The notes under the pieces were generated by a model that saw nothing but the letters and a program-made list of their open reading frames with translations, did no database searches and had not been told where the DNA came from. A stretch of 64,000 nt of DNA, from the NCBI GenBank assembly GCA_963735445.1, contig CAVTLC010000031.1:1-64000 (forward strand), given 5' to 3'. Below are positions 17,782-26,563 of this stretch, in pieces. This stretch comes from AP-15 sp963735445. GTDB taxonomy: Bacteria > Pseudomonadota > Alphaproteobacteria > ATCC43930 > CGMCC-115725. The position numbers and the translations under genes are program-made. How positions within the stretch are numbered: the first letter of the stretch is position 1; every line of letters begins with the position of its first letter.

Positions 17782-18989
17782 TTGCTGAACGGCCGGCGCA
17801 TCCTGTTGATTATCTCGGGCGGGATCGCCGCCTATAAGAGCCTCGACTTGATCCGCCGGCTGCGCGAGCGCGGGGCGGCGGTACGCGCGGTGATGACCAC
17901 CGCGGCGGCGCATTTCGTGACACCGCTGTCGGTCGCCGCCCTCTGCGAGGACAAGGTCTACACCGATCTCTGGTCGCTGACCGACGAAAGCGAGATGGGC
18001 CATATCCGGCTGTCGCGCGAGGCCGATCTCGTCGTCGTGGCGCCGGCAAGCGCCGATCTGATGGCGCGCATGGCGGCAGGGCTCGCCAATGATTTGGCGA
18101 CGACAGTGCTGCTCGCTTCCGATAAGCCGGTGCTGATAGCGCCGACGATGAACTTGATGATGTGGGCGCATCCGGCGACGCAGGCCAATCTCGCCACACT
18201 CGCCGGGCGCGGGATCATTCGGATCGGGCCGGGCTCGGGTGAGCTCGCTTGCGGCGAAGTCGGTTCGGGCCGCATGGCCGAGCCGTTGGAGATTGTTGCC
18301 GCGATCGAAAAGATGCTGGTGGGCGCGCAGACCGCCGGCTGGCCGGCCGGCGGGCTTTGGTGACGAGCGGCCCGACCCGCGAGCCGATCGACCCGGTGCG
18401 CTATATTTCAAATCATTCCTCGGGCAAGCAGGGGCATGCGATCGCGGCGGCACTGGCCGGTCTCGGCGCCGAAACGGTGCTGGTCTCGGGACCGACGCAG
18501 GAGCCGGCGCCCGCCGGCGTCGAACTGGTGCCGGTCGAGACCGCCGCCGAAATGCTCGCGGCGTGCGAGGCGGCGCTCCCGGTCGATGTCGCCGTCATGG
18601 CCGCGGCAGTGGCCGACTGGCGCGTCGAAAGTGTGGCTGGACACAAGCTCAAAAAAGACGGCAAGGGCCCCCCGACCCTGCGCCTCGCCGAAAACCCCGA
18701 CATCCTCGCCAACATCGCACAGCGCGCTAATGATCGGCCGGCATTGGTCATCGGCTTTGCCGCCGAGACCGACGACATCGTTGACAACGCCCGCGCCAAG
18801 CGCGCCCGCAAACGCTGCGACTGGATCCTTGCCAACGATGTTTCACCTGGTTCGGGCACGTTCGGCGGCGATCGCAACACGATTCACCTGGTCGATGCGG
18901 AACGAGTCGAGGACTGGCCGGTCATGACCAAAGCCGAGGTGGCGGCGCGGCTCGCCGCTCGCATTGCCGACCAGTTGCAACCGCAATGA
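17782..18989 (+). CDS. coaBC: Bifunctional phosphopantothenoylcysteine decarboxylase / phosphopantothenate-cysteine ligase, frameshifted
   Basis: A coenzyme A synthesis enzyme (Dfp). The N-terminal CoaC flavoprotein has ISGGIAAYKSLDLIRRL, VVAPASADLMARMAAG, APTMNLMMWAHPA and the Cys loop SGELACGEVGSGRMAEP. The first frame stops at 18363. The CoaB ligase lies one base out of phase: RRALVTSGPTREPIDPV, NHSSGKQGHA, AAAVADWRV, KLKKDGKGP and VIGFAAETDD, ending at 18989. One base appears missing between about 18325 and 18356. The start is a TTG at 17782, seven bases after GGAGG. The gene is normally essential, so an assembly error is likely. Its stop overlaps the dut start by four bases. Confidence 0.9.
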
Positions 18990-19526
18990 GGATCGAGCTT
19001 CAGCTCCTCGATCCCCGGCTCCCCGGCTGGGGTTTTCCGTCACGAGGATCGAGGCTCGCCGCCGGGCTTGATCTGCACGCCTGCCTCGACGGCCCGCTTG
19101 TTCTTGAGCCCCAGGCGCCACCGGTGCTGATCTCCGCCGGGATCGCTTTCCGGATCGGGGATCCCGATTGGTGTGCGCTCGTATTGCCGCGCTCCGGGCT
19201 CGGCCATCACAAAGGACTGGTGCTGGGCAACACGATCGGGCTGATCGATGCCGATTACGAGGGACCGTGCCTGATCTCGGCGTGGAACCGCAACCCGCCA
19301 CAGAGCGGCGCTGCAATCACGATCCACCCCGGCGATCGCATCGCCCAATTGGTTTTTACCCGCATAGCACGGCCGGAATTCTCGATCGTCTCAACGCTTT
19401 CCGAAACGGCAGCCCAAGGCGTTTGGCCAGGCCCAGGCGCGCGGCGCTGGCGGATTCGGATCGAGCGGCATCGACGCGGCTTGTCCGGCCGAGCCAACAA
19501 GACGAAACTCACGCGAGATAATCTGA
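18986..19526 (+). CDS. dut: dUTP diphosphatase, frameshifted near the C-terminus
   Basis: A trimeric dUTPase that turns dUTP into dUMP and PPi. The recorded frame has SRLAAGLDLHAC, LPRSGLGHHKGLVLGNTIGL (the PRSG motif), YEGPCLISAWNRN and HPGDRIAQLVF. It then loses the family's last motif and runs on into the next gene. One base out of phase the Gly-rich motif V is present (RGAGGFGSSG), followed by a stop at 19524-19526. One extra base lies between about 19400 and 19440. The apparent 340-aa Dut-Rrf2 fusion is therefore an artefact. The ATG overlaps the coaBC stop, a common dfp-dut order. Confidence 0.88.
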
Positions 19527-19552
19527 ACTTTCGGCGAGGGCGGCCGGCGGAT

Positions 19553-20008
19553 ATGGTGCGGCTGACCAAAAAGCTCCTGTTTGCGATCGAGGCGGTGCTC
19601 GACATCGCCTATAATGGTGGCCCCGTTCCCGTTCGCTCGGCAGAAATCACCGAGCGTCAGGGCATCCCGCGCCGCTACCTCGAACCGGTTCTGCAGGAGC
19701 TGGTGCGCCACGGCATCCTGGTTGGCATTCGTGGTCCGTCCGGCGGCTATCGCTTAGCGCGCGAGCGGCGCCGGATTAGCCTCGGCGACATTGTGCGCAC
19801 GGTGCGGGCACTCGAGACCGCCGAAGACCCGATCAGCGATCCGGCGGGCAGCGCGCTCGGCCATCAGGTGGTGCGCCCGTTGTGGCTTGAATTGCAGGAA
19901 GAAATGATGCAGCGGCTCGATGCGCTGACGCTCGACGATCTGTGTACGCGCGCGCACAAAACCGGTATCACCGGCCGTGCCTCGGAATTCACTGATTTCG
20001 AGATTTGA
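19553..20008 (+). CDS. Rrf2-family transcriptional regulator
   Basis: A 151-aa winged-helix regulator starting MVRLTKKLLFAIEAVLDIAY. It has the family's recognition region (ITERQGIPRRYLEPVLQEL) and wing (GIRGPSGGYRLARERRRISLGDIV). Only one Cys is present (near residue 135), so the three-Cys iron-sulphur site of IscR/RsrR types is missing and it looks more like the CymR/cysteine-metabolism branch. It lies 56 bp upstream of cysK on the same strand, which supports control of cysteine synthesis. It appears in frame with dut only because of the dut frameshift; the ATG at 19553 is the natural start. Confidence 0.88.
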   Translation: MVRLTKKLLFAIEAVLDIAYNGGPVPVRSAEITERQGIPRRYLEPVLQELVRHGILVGIRGPSGGYRLARERRRISLGDIVRTVRALETAEDPISDPAGSALGHQVVRPLWLELQEEMMQRLDALTLDDLCTRAHKTGITGRASEFTDFEI

Positions 20009-20064
20009 GCTTTCGGCATGTTGATCCTACATCAATAACGCTCGGCTTCTGGGAGAAATGCCTG

Positions 20065-21042
20065 ATGGACACCGCCGGAACGACCAATCCACATACCGCC
20101 GAATTCCGCGGCCGCGTTTATGACAGTATTCTCGAGACAATCGGCGCAACGCCGCTGGTGCGCATCCATCGCCTGGCCCAGCAAGCCGGGGCCAAGGCCG
20201 ACATCCTCGGGAAATGCGAGTTCTTTAATCCGCTGAGCTCGGTCAAGGATCGCATCGGGGTGTCGATGATCGCCGCCGCCGAAGCCGCCGGCCGCATTAA
20301 GCCGGGTACCGTGCTGGTCGAGCCGACTTCGGGCAATACCGGTATAGCGTTAGCGTTTGTCTGCGCCGCCAAGGGCTACAAGCTCATTCTGACGATGCCG
20401 GACAGCATGTCTGTCGAGCGCCGCAAGATGCTGCAGTTGCTTGGAGCGAAGCTTGAATTGACACCCGCGGCCCAAGGCATGCGTGGCGCCATCGCCAAGG
20501 CGGAAGAAATTGCCGGATCTTTGCCGGACGCGTTTATCCCACAGCAGTTCCAGAACCAGGCAAATCCGGAAATCCATCGCCGCACGACGGCCGAGGAAAT
20601 TTGGAAGGATACCGGCGGCAAGGTCGATGTCATCATCAGCGGGGTCGGGACCGGCGGCACCTTGACCGGCGTCGGCTCGGTACTGAAGCCGCGCAAGCCC
20701 GGGCTGAAGATGATCGCGGTCGAGCCGGAGGACAGCGCGATATTGTCGGGCGGGACCCCGGGTCCGCACCGGATCCAGGGCATCGGAGCCGGCTTTGTCC
20801 CCGAAATCCTCGATACCAAGCTGATCGACGAGGTCATCCGCATCAGCAACGATACCGCCTTTCAGACCGCGCGCGACGCGGCGCGGCTCGACGGGCTGCC
20901 GGTCGGGATCTCCTCCGGAGCCGCACTCGCGGCCGGGCTCGAAGTCGGCCGGCGACCGGAGATGGAGGGCAAGACCATCGTCGTCGTGTTACCAAGCTTT
21001 GCCGAGCGCTACCTTTCGACGGCTCTGTTCGAAGGGTTGTGA
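20065..21042 (+). CDS. cysK: Cysteine synthase A (O-acetylserine sulfhydrylase)
   Basis: A 325-aa PLP enzyme that makes L-cysteine from O-acetylserine and sulfide. The PLP lysine is K61 in NPLSSVKDRIG; the substrate loop TSGNTG is at 88-93; the phosphate-binding loop GTGGT and GISSGAA near the end are present. The frame is open from 20005, but the ATG at 20065 follows GGGAGAA and gives the usual family length. It is preceded by the Rrf2 regulator and followed by the MoeB-like gene, a plausible sulphur-metabolism group. Confidence 0.93.
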   Translation: MDTAGTTNPHTAEFRGRVYDSILETIGATPLVRIHRLAQQAGAKADILGKCEFFNPLSSVKDRIGVSMIAAAEAAGRIKPGTVLVEPTSGNTGIALAFVCAAKGYKLILTMPDSMSVERRKMLQLLGAKLELTPAAQGMRGAIAKAEEIAGSLPDAFIPQQFQNQANPEIHRRTTAEEIWKDTGGKVDVIISGVGTGGTLTGVGSVLKPRKPGLKMIAVEPEDSAILSGGTPGPHRIQGIGAGFVPEILDTKLIDEVIRISNDTAFQTARDAARLDGLPVGISSGAALAAGLEVGRRPEMEGKTIVVVLPSFAERYLSTALFEGL

Positions 21043-21119
21043 GCCGAAGCGGGGCCGCTGGCTGTCTCGACGAATAGCTTTGCAGCTAGACAGCGGCTGG
21101 CCGGAGCGGCGATCGGAGG

Positions 21120-21905
21120 ATGAGAGTGGAACTCAGCGAGGAGCAGTTTCGCCGGTATGCGCGCCACCTGATCCTCGATGAGGTCGGCGAAGAGGGGCAG
21201 ATGCGGCTCCTCGACTCGCGGGTACTTGTGGTCGGCGCCGGCGGGCTCGGCTCACCCGCGCTGCTGTACCTTGCGGCGGCTGGGGTCGGCACAATCGGCA
21301 TTGTCGACAATGACAGAGTCGACATCACCAATCTGCAGCGCCAGATCGTCCATGCAACGCGCAATATCGGCGCGCTCAAGGTTGAAAGCGCGCGCGACAC
21401 GCTCTTCGAAGTCAACCCCGATATCAGGATCGAAGCTCACCCGCTGCGGCTGGCTCCGGAAAACGCCGAGTCAATCATTACCCGTTACGATCTGGTCGCC
21501 GATGGCAGCGATAATTTCGCGACACGCTATCTGCTGACGGATTTGTGCTGCCGGCTGGAAAAACCGCTTGTTGCCGCGGCCCTATCGCCGTTTGAAGGCC
21601 AGCTATCCACCTTCCGGCCCTATCTCGGCGCTGGGCATCCTTGCTATCGCTGCCTGTTCCGCGATCCGCCGCCGCCCGATCTCGTCCCGCGCTGCGAGGA
21701 AGCCGGCATCCTTGGCGCCGTCGCCGGAGTGCTCGGCACGTTGCAGGCGGTTGAGGTGCTGAAGGAATTGCTGGCGCTCGGCGAGAGCTTGGACGGGCGG
21801 CTGTTGATTTATGACGCGCTGCGCGCCGGATTTCACTCGATCCGGATTGCCAAGGATCCGGAATGTCCGACCTGCGGCCAGCGCGCCCTCGCGACTGCAC
21901 GTTAG
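21120..21905 (+). CDS. moeB: ThiF/MoeB-family adenylyltransferase
   Basis: A 261-aa E1-like enzyme that adenylates the C-terminal Gly of a sulphur-carrier protein (MoaD or ThiS) for molybdopterin or thiamin synthesis. The nucleotide loop GAGGLG is at 39-44, followed by IVDNDRVDITNLQRQ and the family's DGSDNF. Zinc CxxC pairs are at 175-178 and 249-252, and C192 (PRCEEAG) is at the catalytic-Cys region. A rhodanese domain is absent, as in classical MoeB. The GGAGG site abuts the ATG at 21120, so the GTG at 21126, eight bases further on, may be the true start. Choosing between MoeB and ThiF needs phylogeny. Confidence 0.88.
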   Translation: MRVELSEEQFRRYARHLILDEVGEEGQMRLLDSRVLVVGAGGLGSPALLYLAAAGVGTIGIVDNDRVDITNLQRQIVHATRNIGALKVESARDTLFEVNPDIRIEAHPLRLAPENAESIITRYDLVADGSDNFATRYLLTDLCCRLEKPLVAAALSPFEGQLSTFRPYLGAGHPCYRCLFRDPPPPDLVPRCEEAGILGAVAGVLGTLQAVEVLKELLALGESLDGRLLIYDALRAGFHSIRIAKDPECPTCGQRALATAR

Positions 21906-22043
21906 CAAGGTCGCTCAGAAAGGCTCGCCAAATTGGTGGGGGAGATGAGGAGCGAGCGCCGCTGCGAGAGACCGACCCCAATTACCGACCGGAAATCTCA
22001 TATCGCGCCCGCCAATCGCGACACGTCGGCATAGGATTGTAGG

Positions 22044-22280
22044 GTGCGAGGGCTAGTCGGACTCTATCTCGCGATCGGGATCGTAATGTTGGCGATTGGA
22101 TTTATGCTTCCCGGACCCTGCGAGAACCGAAACACCGACGTTGTCAGCAACCTTGTCTTTGTTTTGACTTGGCCGGTCGGCCTCTATGCGGAGGTATATA
22201 AAGGACCGTACTCGCTGAATGATTGGCTTCGGGCGCAAGCATGCGGTAACGGCGACGGCCTCGGCACCAAGAAGATCTGA
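22044..22280 (+). CDS. Small hypothetical membrane protein
   Basis: A 78-aa open frame from a GTG at 22044. It has a hydrophobic segment at about residues 4-24 (LVGLYLAIGIVMLAIGFMLP) and a second at about 37-50 (LVFVLTWPVGLYAEV), so it is probably a two-helix inner-membrane protein. The tail is polar (SLNDWLRAQACGNGDGLG). The ribosome site is weak and I do not recognise the family, but the hydrophobic pattern is coherent and no better gene lies here. Confidence 0.5.
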   Translation: MRGLVGLYLAIGIVMLAIGFMLPGPCENRNTDVVSNLVFVLTWPVGLYAEVYKGPYSLNDWLRAQACGNGDGLGTKKI

Positions 22281-22334
22281 AAAGCCGCTCCGCATCACGA
22301 GTTTGACGCAATAAACGCTCAGCCGAGCCCGAAT

Positions 22335-23258
22335 TCAGGGCCGGCCCGGTGACGCAACACCTCGCCCGAGCGCACTGCCGATGGCCGCCGCATCGGCTAT
22401 CGCCCCGGTCCTCCGTTCGCGAACTTCGCGGCGGCCGTCGGGAGTCAGCAACAATCCTTCGATCGTTAGTTCGCCGCGCTCGATTTCCGCGAGGGCCGCG
22501 ATCGGCGTGCGGCATGAGCCATCGAGCACGGCCAGCATTGCGCGCTCCGCTGTAGCACAAGCAGCGCTGGCTTCGTCGTGCAGCGGCCCCAGCAATTCGC
22601 GAATTTGCTCGTCGCCGGCGCGGCATTCGACGGCGAGGGCGCCCTGCCCGACTGCCGGCAGCATGACCTCGCGCGACAGGATCTCATTGGCGAGATGGGC
22701 AAGCCCAATGCGCTGCAATCCACACAGCGCCAGCAAAGTCGCATCCACTTCGCCCGCCTCCAGCTTGCGAATGCGGGTGTTGGCGTTGCCGCGCAGCGGC
22801 ACGATCGTCAGGTCAGGGCGCCGCCGCAATAGTTGCGCCTGACGCCGCAGTGACGCGGTGCCGACGACCGCACCCTCGGGCAGCGCCGCCAGACGCCCGC
22901 CTGCGCGCGACAGAAACGCATCGCGCGGATCGTCGCGCGGCAGGATGCAGCCAATCTCGACCCCGTCCGGCAGCCAAGTTTCGAGATCCTTGAGCGAGTG
23001 CACGGCCATGTCGATGCGGTGATCGAGCAGTGCCTCGTCGATCTCCTTGGAGAATAAACCCTTGCCGCCGATTTCGGCGAGCCGCCGGTCTTGTACCCGG
23101 TCGCCGGTCGTGCGGATCGTCACGATGTCGATGGCGCCGTGCTGTTGCAGTTCGGGATGCGCGGCGATCAGGCGATCGCGTACCAATTGCGTCTGGTACA
23201 GCGCCATCGGGCTCCCGCGCGTGCCGATGCGCAACGGGAAGGCGGGCGGATTGCTCAC
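22335..23258 (-). CDS. hemC: Hydroxymethylbilane synthase (porphobilinogen deaminase)
   Basis: A 307-aa tetrapyrrole-pathway enzyme that joins four porphobilinogens into hydroxymethylbilane. Motifs are RIGTRGSPMALYQT, GKGLFSKEID (66-74), MAVHSLKDL, GTASLRRQAQLLRRRPDL and the cofactor-binding Cys C249 in LDGSCRTPIAA, which carries the dipyrromethane cofactor. The start is a GTG at 23258 with a weak AGGACGAGA upstream. It is divergent from the UvrD-type helicase gene. Its product feeds both haem and cobalamin, which links it to cobJ, cobM and ctaA nearby. Confidence 0.94.
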   Translation of the reverse strand: MSNPPAFPLRIGTRGSPMALYQTQLVRDRLIAAHPELQQHGAIDIVTIRTTGDRVQDRRLAEIGGKGLFSKEIDEALLDHRIDMAVHSLKDLETWLPDGVEIGCILPRDDPRDAFLSRAGGRLAALPEGAVVGTASLRRQAQLLRRRPDLTIVPLRGNANTRIRKLEAGEVDATLLALCGLQRIGLAHLANEILSREVMLPAVGQGALAVECRAGDEQIRELLGPLHDEASAACATAERAMLAVLDGSCRTPIAALAEIERGELTIEGLLLTPDGRREVRERRTGAIADAAAIGSALGRGVASPGRP

Positions 23259-23547
23259 CGATCTCGTCCTACCGAACTCGACTGTTCCGAGTAAGGTTCC
23301 TCACCAGCGCTCCTCAGGCGGCGACACCGTTCACGGTTAGGGTGTCGGGCCAAGGCGACGAGTAGCATGATCCACGCTTCATGAGGAGGCTGAGGTTCGC
23401 CCCGATTCTTCCGATCGCCGCACTGATCTTAAATCGTGCGGCTGCTTCTCGGGTCTGCCGCCTTGTGGACATGGCGCAGCGCCTGCGATCAGCCGCAGCG
23501 TGCGACATGATGCAATCACCGCACCCCTATTGCTATATTCAAGGCGC

Positions 23548-25809
23548 ATGTCCGAATCCGCTGTCCTTGTATCGCCACCCGCCGAGGCGGCAGCGCCTTT
23601 TGTAGCCGCACTCAATGACGCGCAGCGCCGTGCGGTCGAGGCCATCGACGGTCCGGTGCTGGTGTTGGCCGGCGCCGGAACCGGCAAGACGCGGGTGCTA
23701 ACGACCCGGCTGGCGCACATCCTCGCGACGCGCCGGGCGTTTCCATCCGAACTGCTCGCCGTCACCTTCACCAACAAGGCGGCGCGCGAGATGCGCGAGC
23801 GGCTCGAACGGATGATCGGCCGCGCCGCTGACGGACTGTGGCTCGGCACCTTCCACGCGATCGCGGCGCGCATCCTGCGCCGTCATGCCGAGGCGGTCGG
23901 GCTGAAATCGAGCTTTACGATCCTCGACACCGACGACCAGGTCCGCTTGCTAAAGCAGATCCTGCAGGCCGAGAACATCGACGAGAGGCGCTGGCCGGCG
24001 CGCATCCTGATGTCGGTCATCCAACGCTGGAAAGACCGTGGCCTCGGCCCCGGCAAGGTGCCATTCGGTGATGCCGACGGTTTGGCCGACGGCCGCCTGA
24101 TCGCGCTTTACGAGCGCTATCAGGAGCGGCTTGCGACCGTCAACGCGGTCGATTTTGGCGATCTTTTGTTGCACAACCTCGCTTTGTTCACCGGCCATCC
24201 CGACATTCTCGCCGAATACCATCGCCGCTTCCGCTATTTGCTCGTCGACGAATACCAGGACACCAACGTCGCGCAGTATCTGTGGCTGCGATTGCTGGCG
24301 CAGGCGCGGCGAAACCTGTGCTGCGTCGGCGACGACGATCAGTCGATTTACAGCTGGCGGGGTGCGGAGGTCGGCAACATCCTGCGTTTTGAGAGCGATT
24401 TTCCCGGCGCGGCCGTCATCCGGCTCGAGGAGAATTATCGCTCGACCTCTCGCATCCTCGGCGCCGCCGCGGGCATGATCGCGCACAATAGCGGACGGCT
24501 CGGCAAAACCCTTTGGACGCAGGGCGACGAGGGCGAGAAGGTCGTCGTCCGTGGTCTCTGGGACGCCGAAGAAGAAGCGCGCTGGGTCGGCGACGAGATC
24601 GAAGCGCTGCAGCGCGCCGGTCATGCGCTGAGCGAGATCGCGATCCTGGTTCGCGCCGGCTTTCAAACCCGCGAATTCGAAGAGCGCTTTCTCGCACTGG
24701 CCCTGCCCTATCGCGTTATCGGCGGCCCGCGCTTCTACGAGCGCCAGGAGATCCGCGACGCACTCGCCTATCTGCGGCTCATCGCACAGCCGGCCGACGA
24801 CCTCGCCTTCGAGCGGATCCTGAACACACCGCGCCGCGGCATCGGCAGTTCGACCTTGCAGCAGCTCCATACTCTTGCGCGCGAGGAGCGCTTGCCGCTG
24901 ATCGAGGCGGCGCGAGAGTTGATCACCGGTGATCGGTTGCGGCCCGCCGCGCGCAACGCGCTCGCCGCTTTTGTCACCTCGCTCGACCGGTGGCGCGCCG
25001 AGGCCGACCGCACCTCGCATACCGATCTCGTGCAGATCGTCCTCGACGAGTCCGGTTACACCGCGATGTGGCAGACCGACCGCTCACCCGACGCCGCCGG
25101 CCGGCTCGAAAATTTGAAAGAACTGGTTGTGGCGATGGCCGAGTTCGAAAATCTCGGCGGCTTTTTGGAGCATGTCAGTCTGGTCATGGACAACGCCGCG
25201 GATTCCGGTGGCGACATGGTCAATCTGATGACTTTGCACAGCGCCAAGGGGCTCGAATTCGAGACCGTCTTCTTGCCCGGCTGGGAGGACGGACTGTTTC
25301 CGAGCCAGCGGGCGATGGAGGAAGGCGGGCTCGCCTCGCTCGAAGAAGAGCGCCGCCTCGCTTATGTCGGGCTGACCCGCGCGCGGAGCCGCGCTTACGT
25401 GTCGTTCGCCGCGAACCGCCGCATCCATGGTCAATGGCAGAGTGCGATCCGCTCGCGTTTTGTCGACGAATTGCCGGCAGAGCACGTCGAATTTGTCGCC
25501 GAGCCCGGGCTTGACATGCGCGCCGCGGGATTTGGCGCGGGGGGTTGGGCCAGCGCGATCGACCTGCCACAGGCGCCGCCGGCGCGGCCCTGGGCCGAAC
25601 GTCGCCCACCGTTACTGATCGAGAGCACCCCGGCGCCGCGGCGCGGGGTCGAAATCAAGCGCGTTGGCGGGTTTGCGGTCGGCGATCGCGTCTTTCATCA
25701 GAAATTCGGCTATGGCGCCGTCACCGCGGTCGCAGACAACAAGCTTGCAATCCATTTTGAGCACGCCGGCGACAAAAACGTGCTCGACGCCTATGTCGAG
25801 CACGCCTGA
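23548..25809 (+). CDS. uvrD: UvrD/PcrA-type ATP-dependent 3'-5' DNA helicase
   Basis: A 753-aa superfamily-1A helicase acting in nucleotide-excision and mismatch repair. The Q-motif region LNDAQRRAVEA precedes Walker A AGAGTGKT (41-48). Next come TFTNKAAREMRERL (Ia), VDEYQDTN (II, Walker B), GDDDQSIYSWRGA (III), RLEENYRST (IV), LMTLHSAKGLEFETVF (V) and EERRLAYVGLTRA (VI). The C-terminus ends in a short beta region (GDRVFHQKFGYGAV) as in UvrD/PcrA. The frame is open from 23500; the ATG at 23548 gives the usual N-terminus. Confidence 0.94.
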   Translation: MSESAVLVSPPAEAAAPFVAALNDAQRRAVEAIDGPVLVLAGAGTGKTRVLTTRLAHILATRRAFPSELLAVTFTNKAAREMRERLERMIGRAADGLWLGTFHAIAARILRRHAEAVGLKSSFTILDTDDQVRLLKQILQAENIDERRWPARILMSVIQRWKDRGLGPGKVPFGDADGLADGRLIALYERYQERLATVNAVDFGDLLLHNLALFTGHPDILAEYHRRFRYLLVDEYQDTNVAQYLWLRLLAQARRNLCCVGDDDQSIYSWRGAEVGNILRFESDFPGAAVIRLEENYRSTSRILGAAAGMIAHNSGRLGKTLWTQGDEGEKVVVRGLWDAEEEARWVGDEIEALQRAGHALSEIAILVRAGFQTREFEERFLALALPYRVIGGPRFYERQEIRDALAYLRLIAQPADDLAFERILNTPRRGIGSSTLQQLHTLAREERLPLIEAARELITGDRLRPAARNALAAFVTSLDRWRAEADRTSHTDLVQIVLDESGYTAMWQTDRSPDAAGRLENLKELVVAMAEFENLGGFLEHVSLVMDNAADSGGDMVNLMTLHSAKGLEFETVFLPGWEDGLFPSQRAMEEGGLASLEEERRLAYVGLTRARSRAYVSFAANRRIHGQWQSAIRSRFVDELPAEHVEFVAEPGLDMRAAGFGAGGWASAIDLPQAPPARPWAERRPPLLIESTPAPRRGVEIKRVGGFAVGDRVFHQKFGYGAVTAVADNKLAIHFEHAGDKNVLDAYVEHA

Positions 25810-25941
25810 CCGGCGAGTGCGCTCAATCATCTGAGCCACTCGTCACATCGGCGAAGGCCGGTGCCCAGAGCTGCTATGGCTCCCGCCGGGACGACGAGAG
25901 ATGGAAGCTTCAGTTACCTGATTGACAAGGCTGATTGCGAG

Positions 25942-26523
25942 CTATGGCAGCTGGTAGCCGACTTTGCTTTCGATCTCGATCGTCTTTTTGACCGCGGGGC
26001 GGGCCATCATTCGGTCGAAATGGGCGTCGAGGCTCGGGTATTCGCCGGCGGCTGGTGAAGTGGCGGTCTTGAATCGCCAATAAAGCCGGAACAGGTGGAT
26101 ATCGGCGATCGAATAGCGGCCGCCGACCGCCCATTCATTCCGGCCCAGCCGAGGGTCAGCGATTTTGAAGACTTCCTTCCAGCGTTCGAGCCCAATGCGG
26201 CGGGCCGGGTGAACCGTCGCCGCGATAAACGACATCCACGAAATCGCTTGCGCCTCTTCCTCGATGCCGCCCTCGGGCCACAGTTTCGCCTCGGGATAGC
26301 GCTTGGCGAGATAGTAGAGCGTCGCGGCGACCTCGGTCAGCGGCCGGCCGTCGATCATCAGGGTCGGGACCTTGGCCTCGGGGTTGACCTTCAGGTACTC
26401 GGACGCGTGCTGCTCGCCTTTGGCCAAGGAAACGAGTTTCGTCTCGAACGGCACCCCGATCTCGTGCAAGGCGATATGCGTCGCCATGGCGCTCGAGCCC
26501 GGTGAAAAATACAAGGTCAGCAT
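25942..26523 (-). CDS. Glutathione S-transferase family protein
   Basis: A 193-aa two-domain GST. Residues 1-78 form the thioredoxin-like domain: LYFSPGSSAMATHIALHE with a catalytic-type Ser near residue 10, NPEAKVPTL with the cis-Pro, and the EVAATLYYLA glutathione contact region (E-V rather than the usual E-S). The C-terminal helical domain has YSIADIHLFRLY, the family's N-capping box. It is probably a beta- or nu-like detoxifying enzyme. The LLM gene at 26564-27643 lies directly upstream on the same strand, 40 bp away, so they may form an operon. Confidence 0.88.
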   Translation of the reverse strand: MLTLYFSPGSSAMATHIALHEIGVPFETKLVSLAKGEQHASEYLKVNPEAKVPTLMIDGRPLTEVAATLYYLAKRYPEAKLWPEGGIEEEAQAISWMSFIAATVHPARRIGLERWKEVFKIADPRLGRNEWAVGGRYSIADIHLFRLYWRFKTATSPAAGEYPSLDAHFDRMMARPAVKKTIEIESKVGYQLP

Positions 26524-26563
26524 CAGACCCCCTCGGTTTTGATGTCAGACGGCGGCTTTGAGA

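Noticed and set aside
18986..20008. A novel Dut-Rrf2 fusion protein
   Set aside because: The dUTPase motif V and a stop codon are present one base out of phase; the join is a frameshift artefact.
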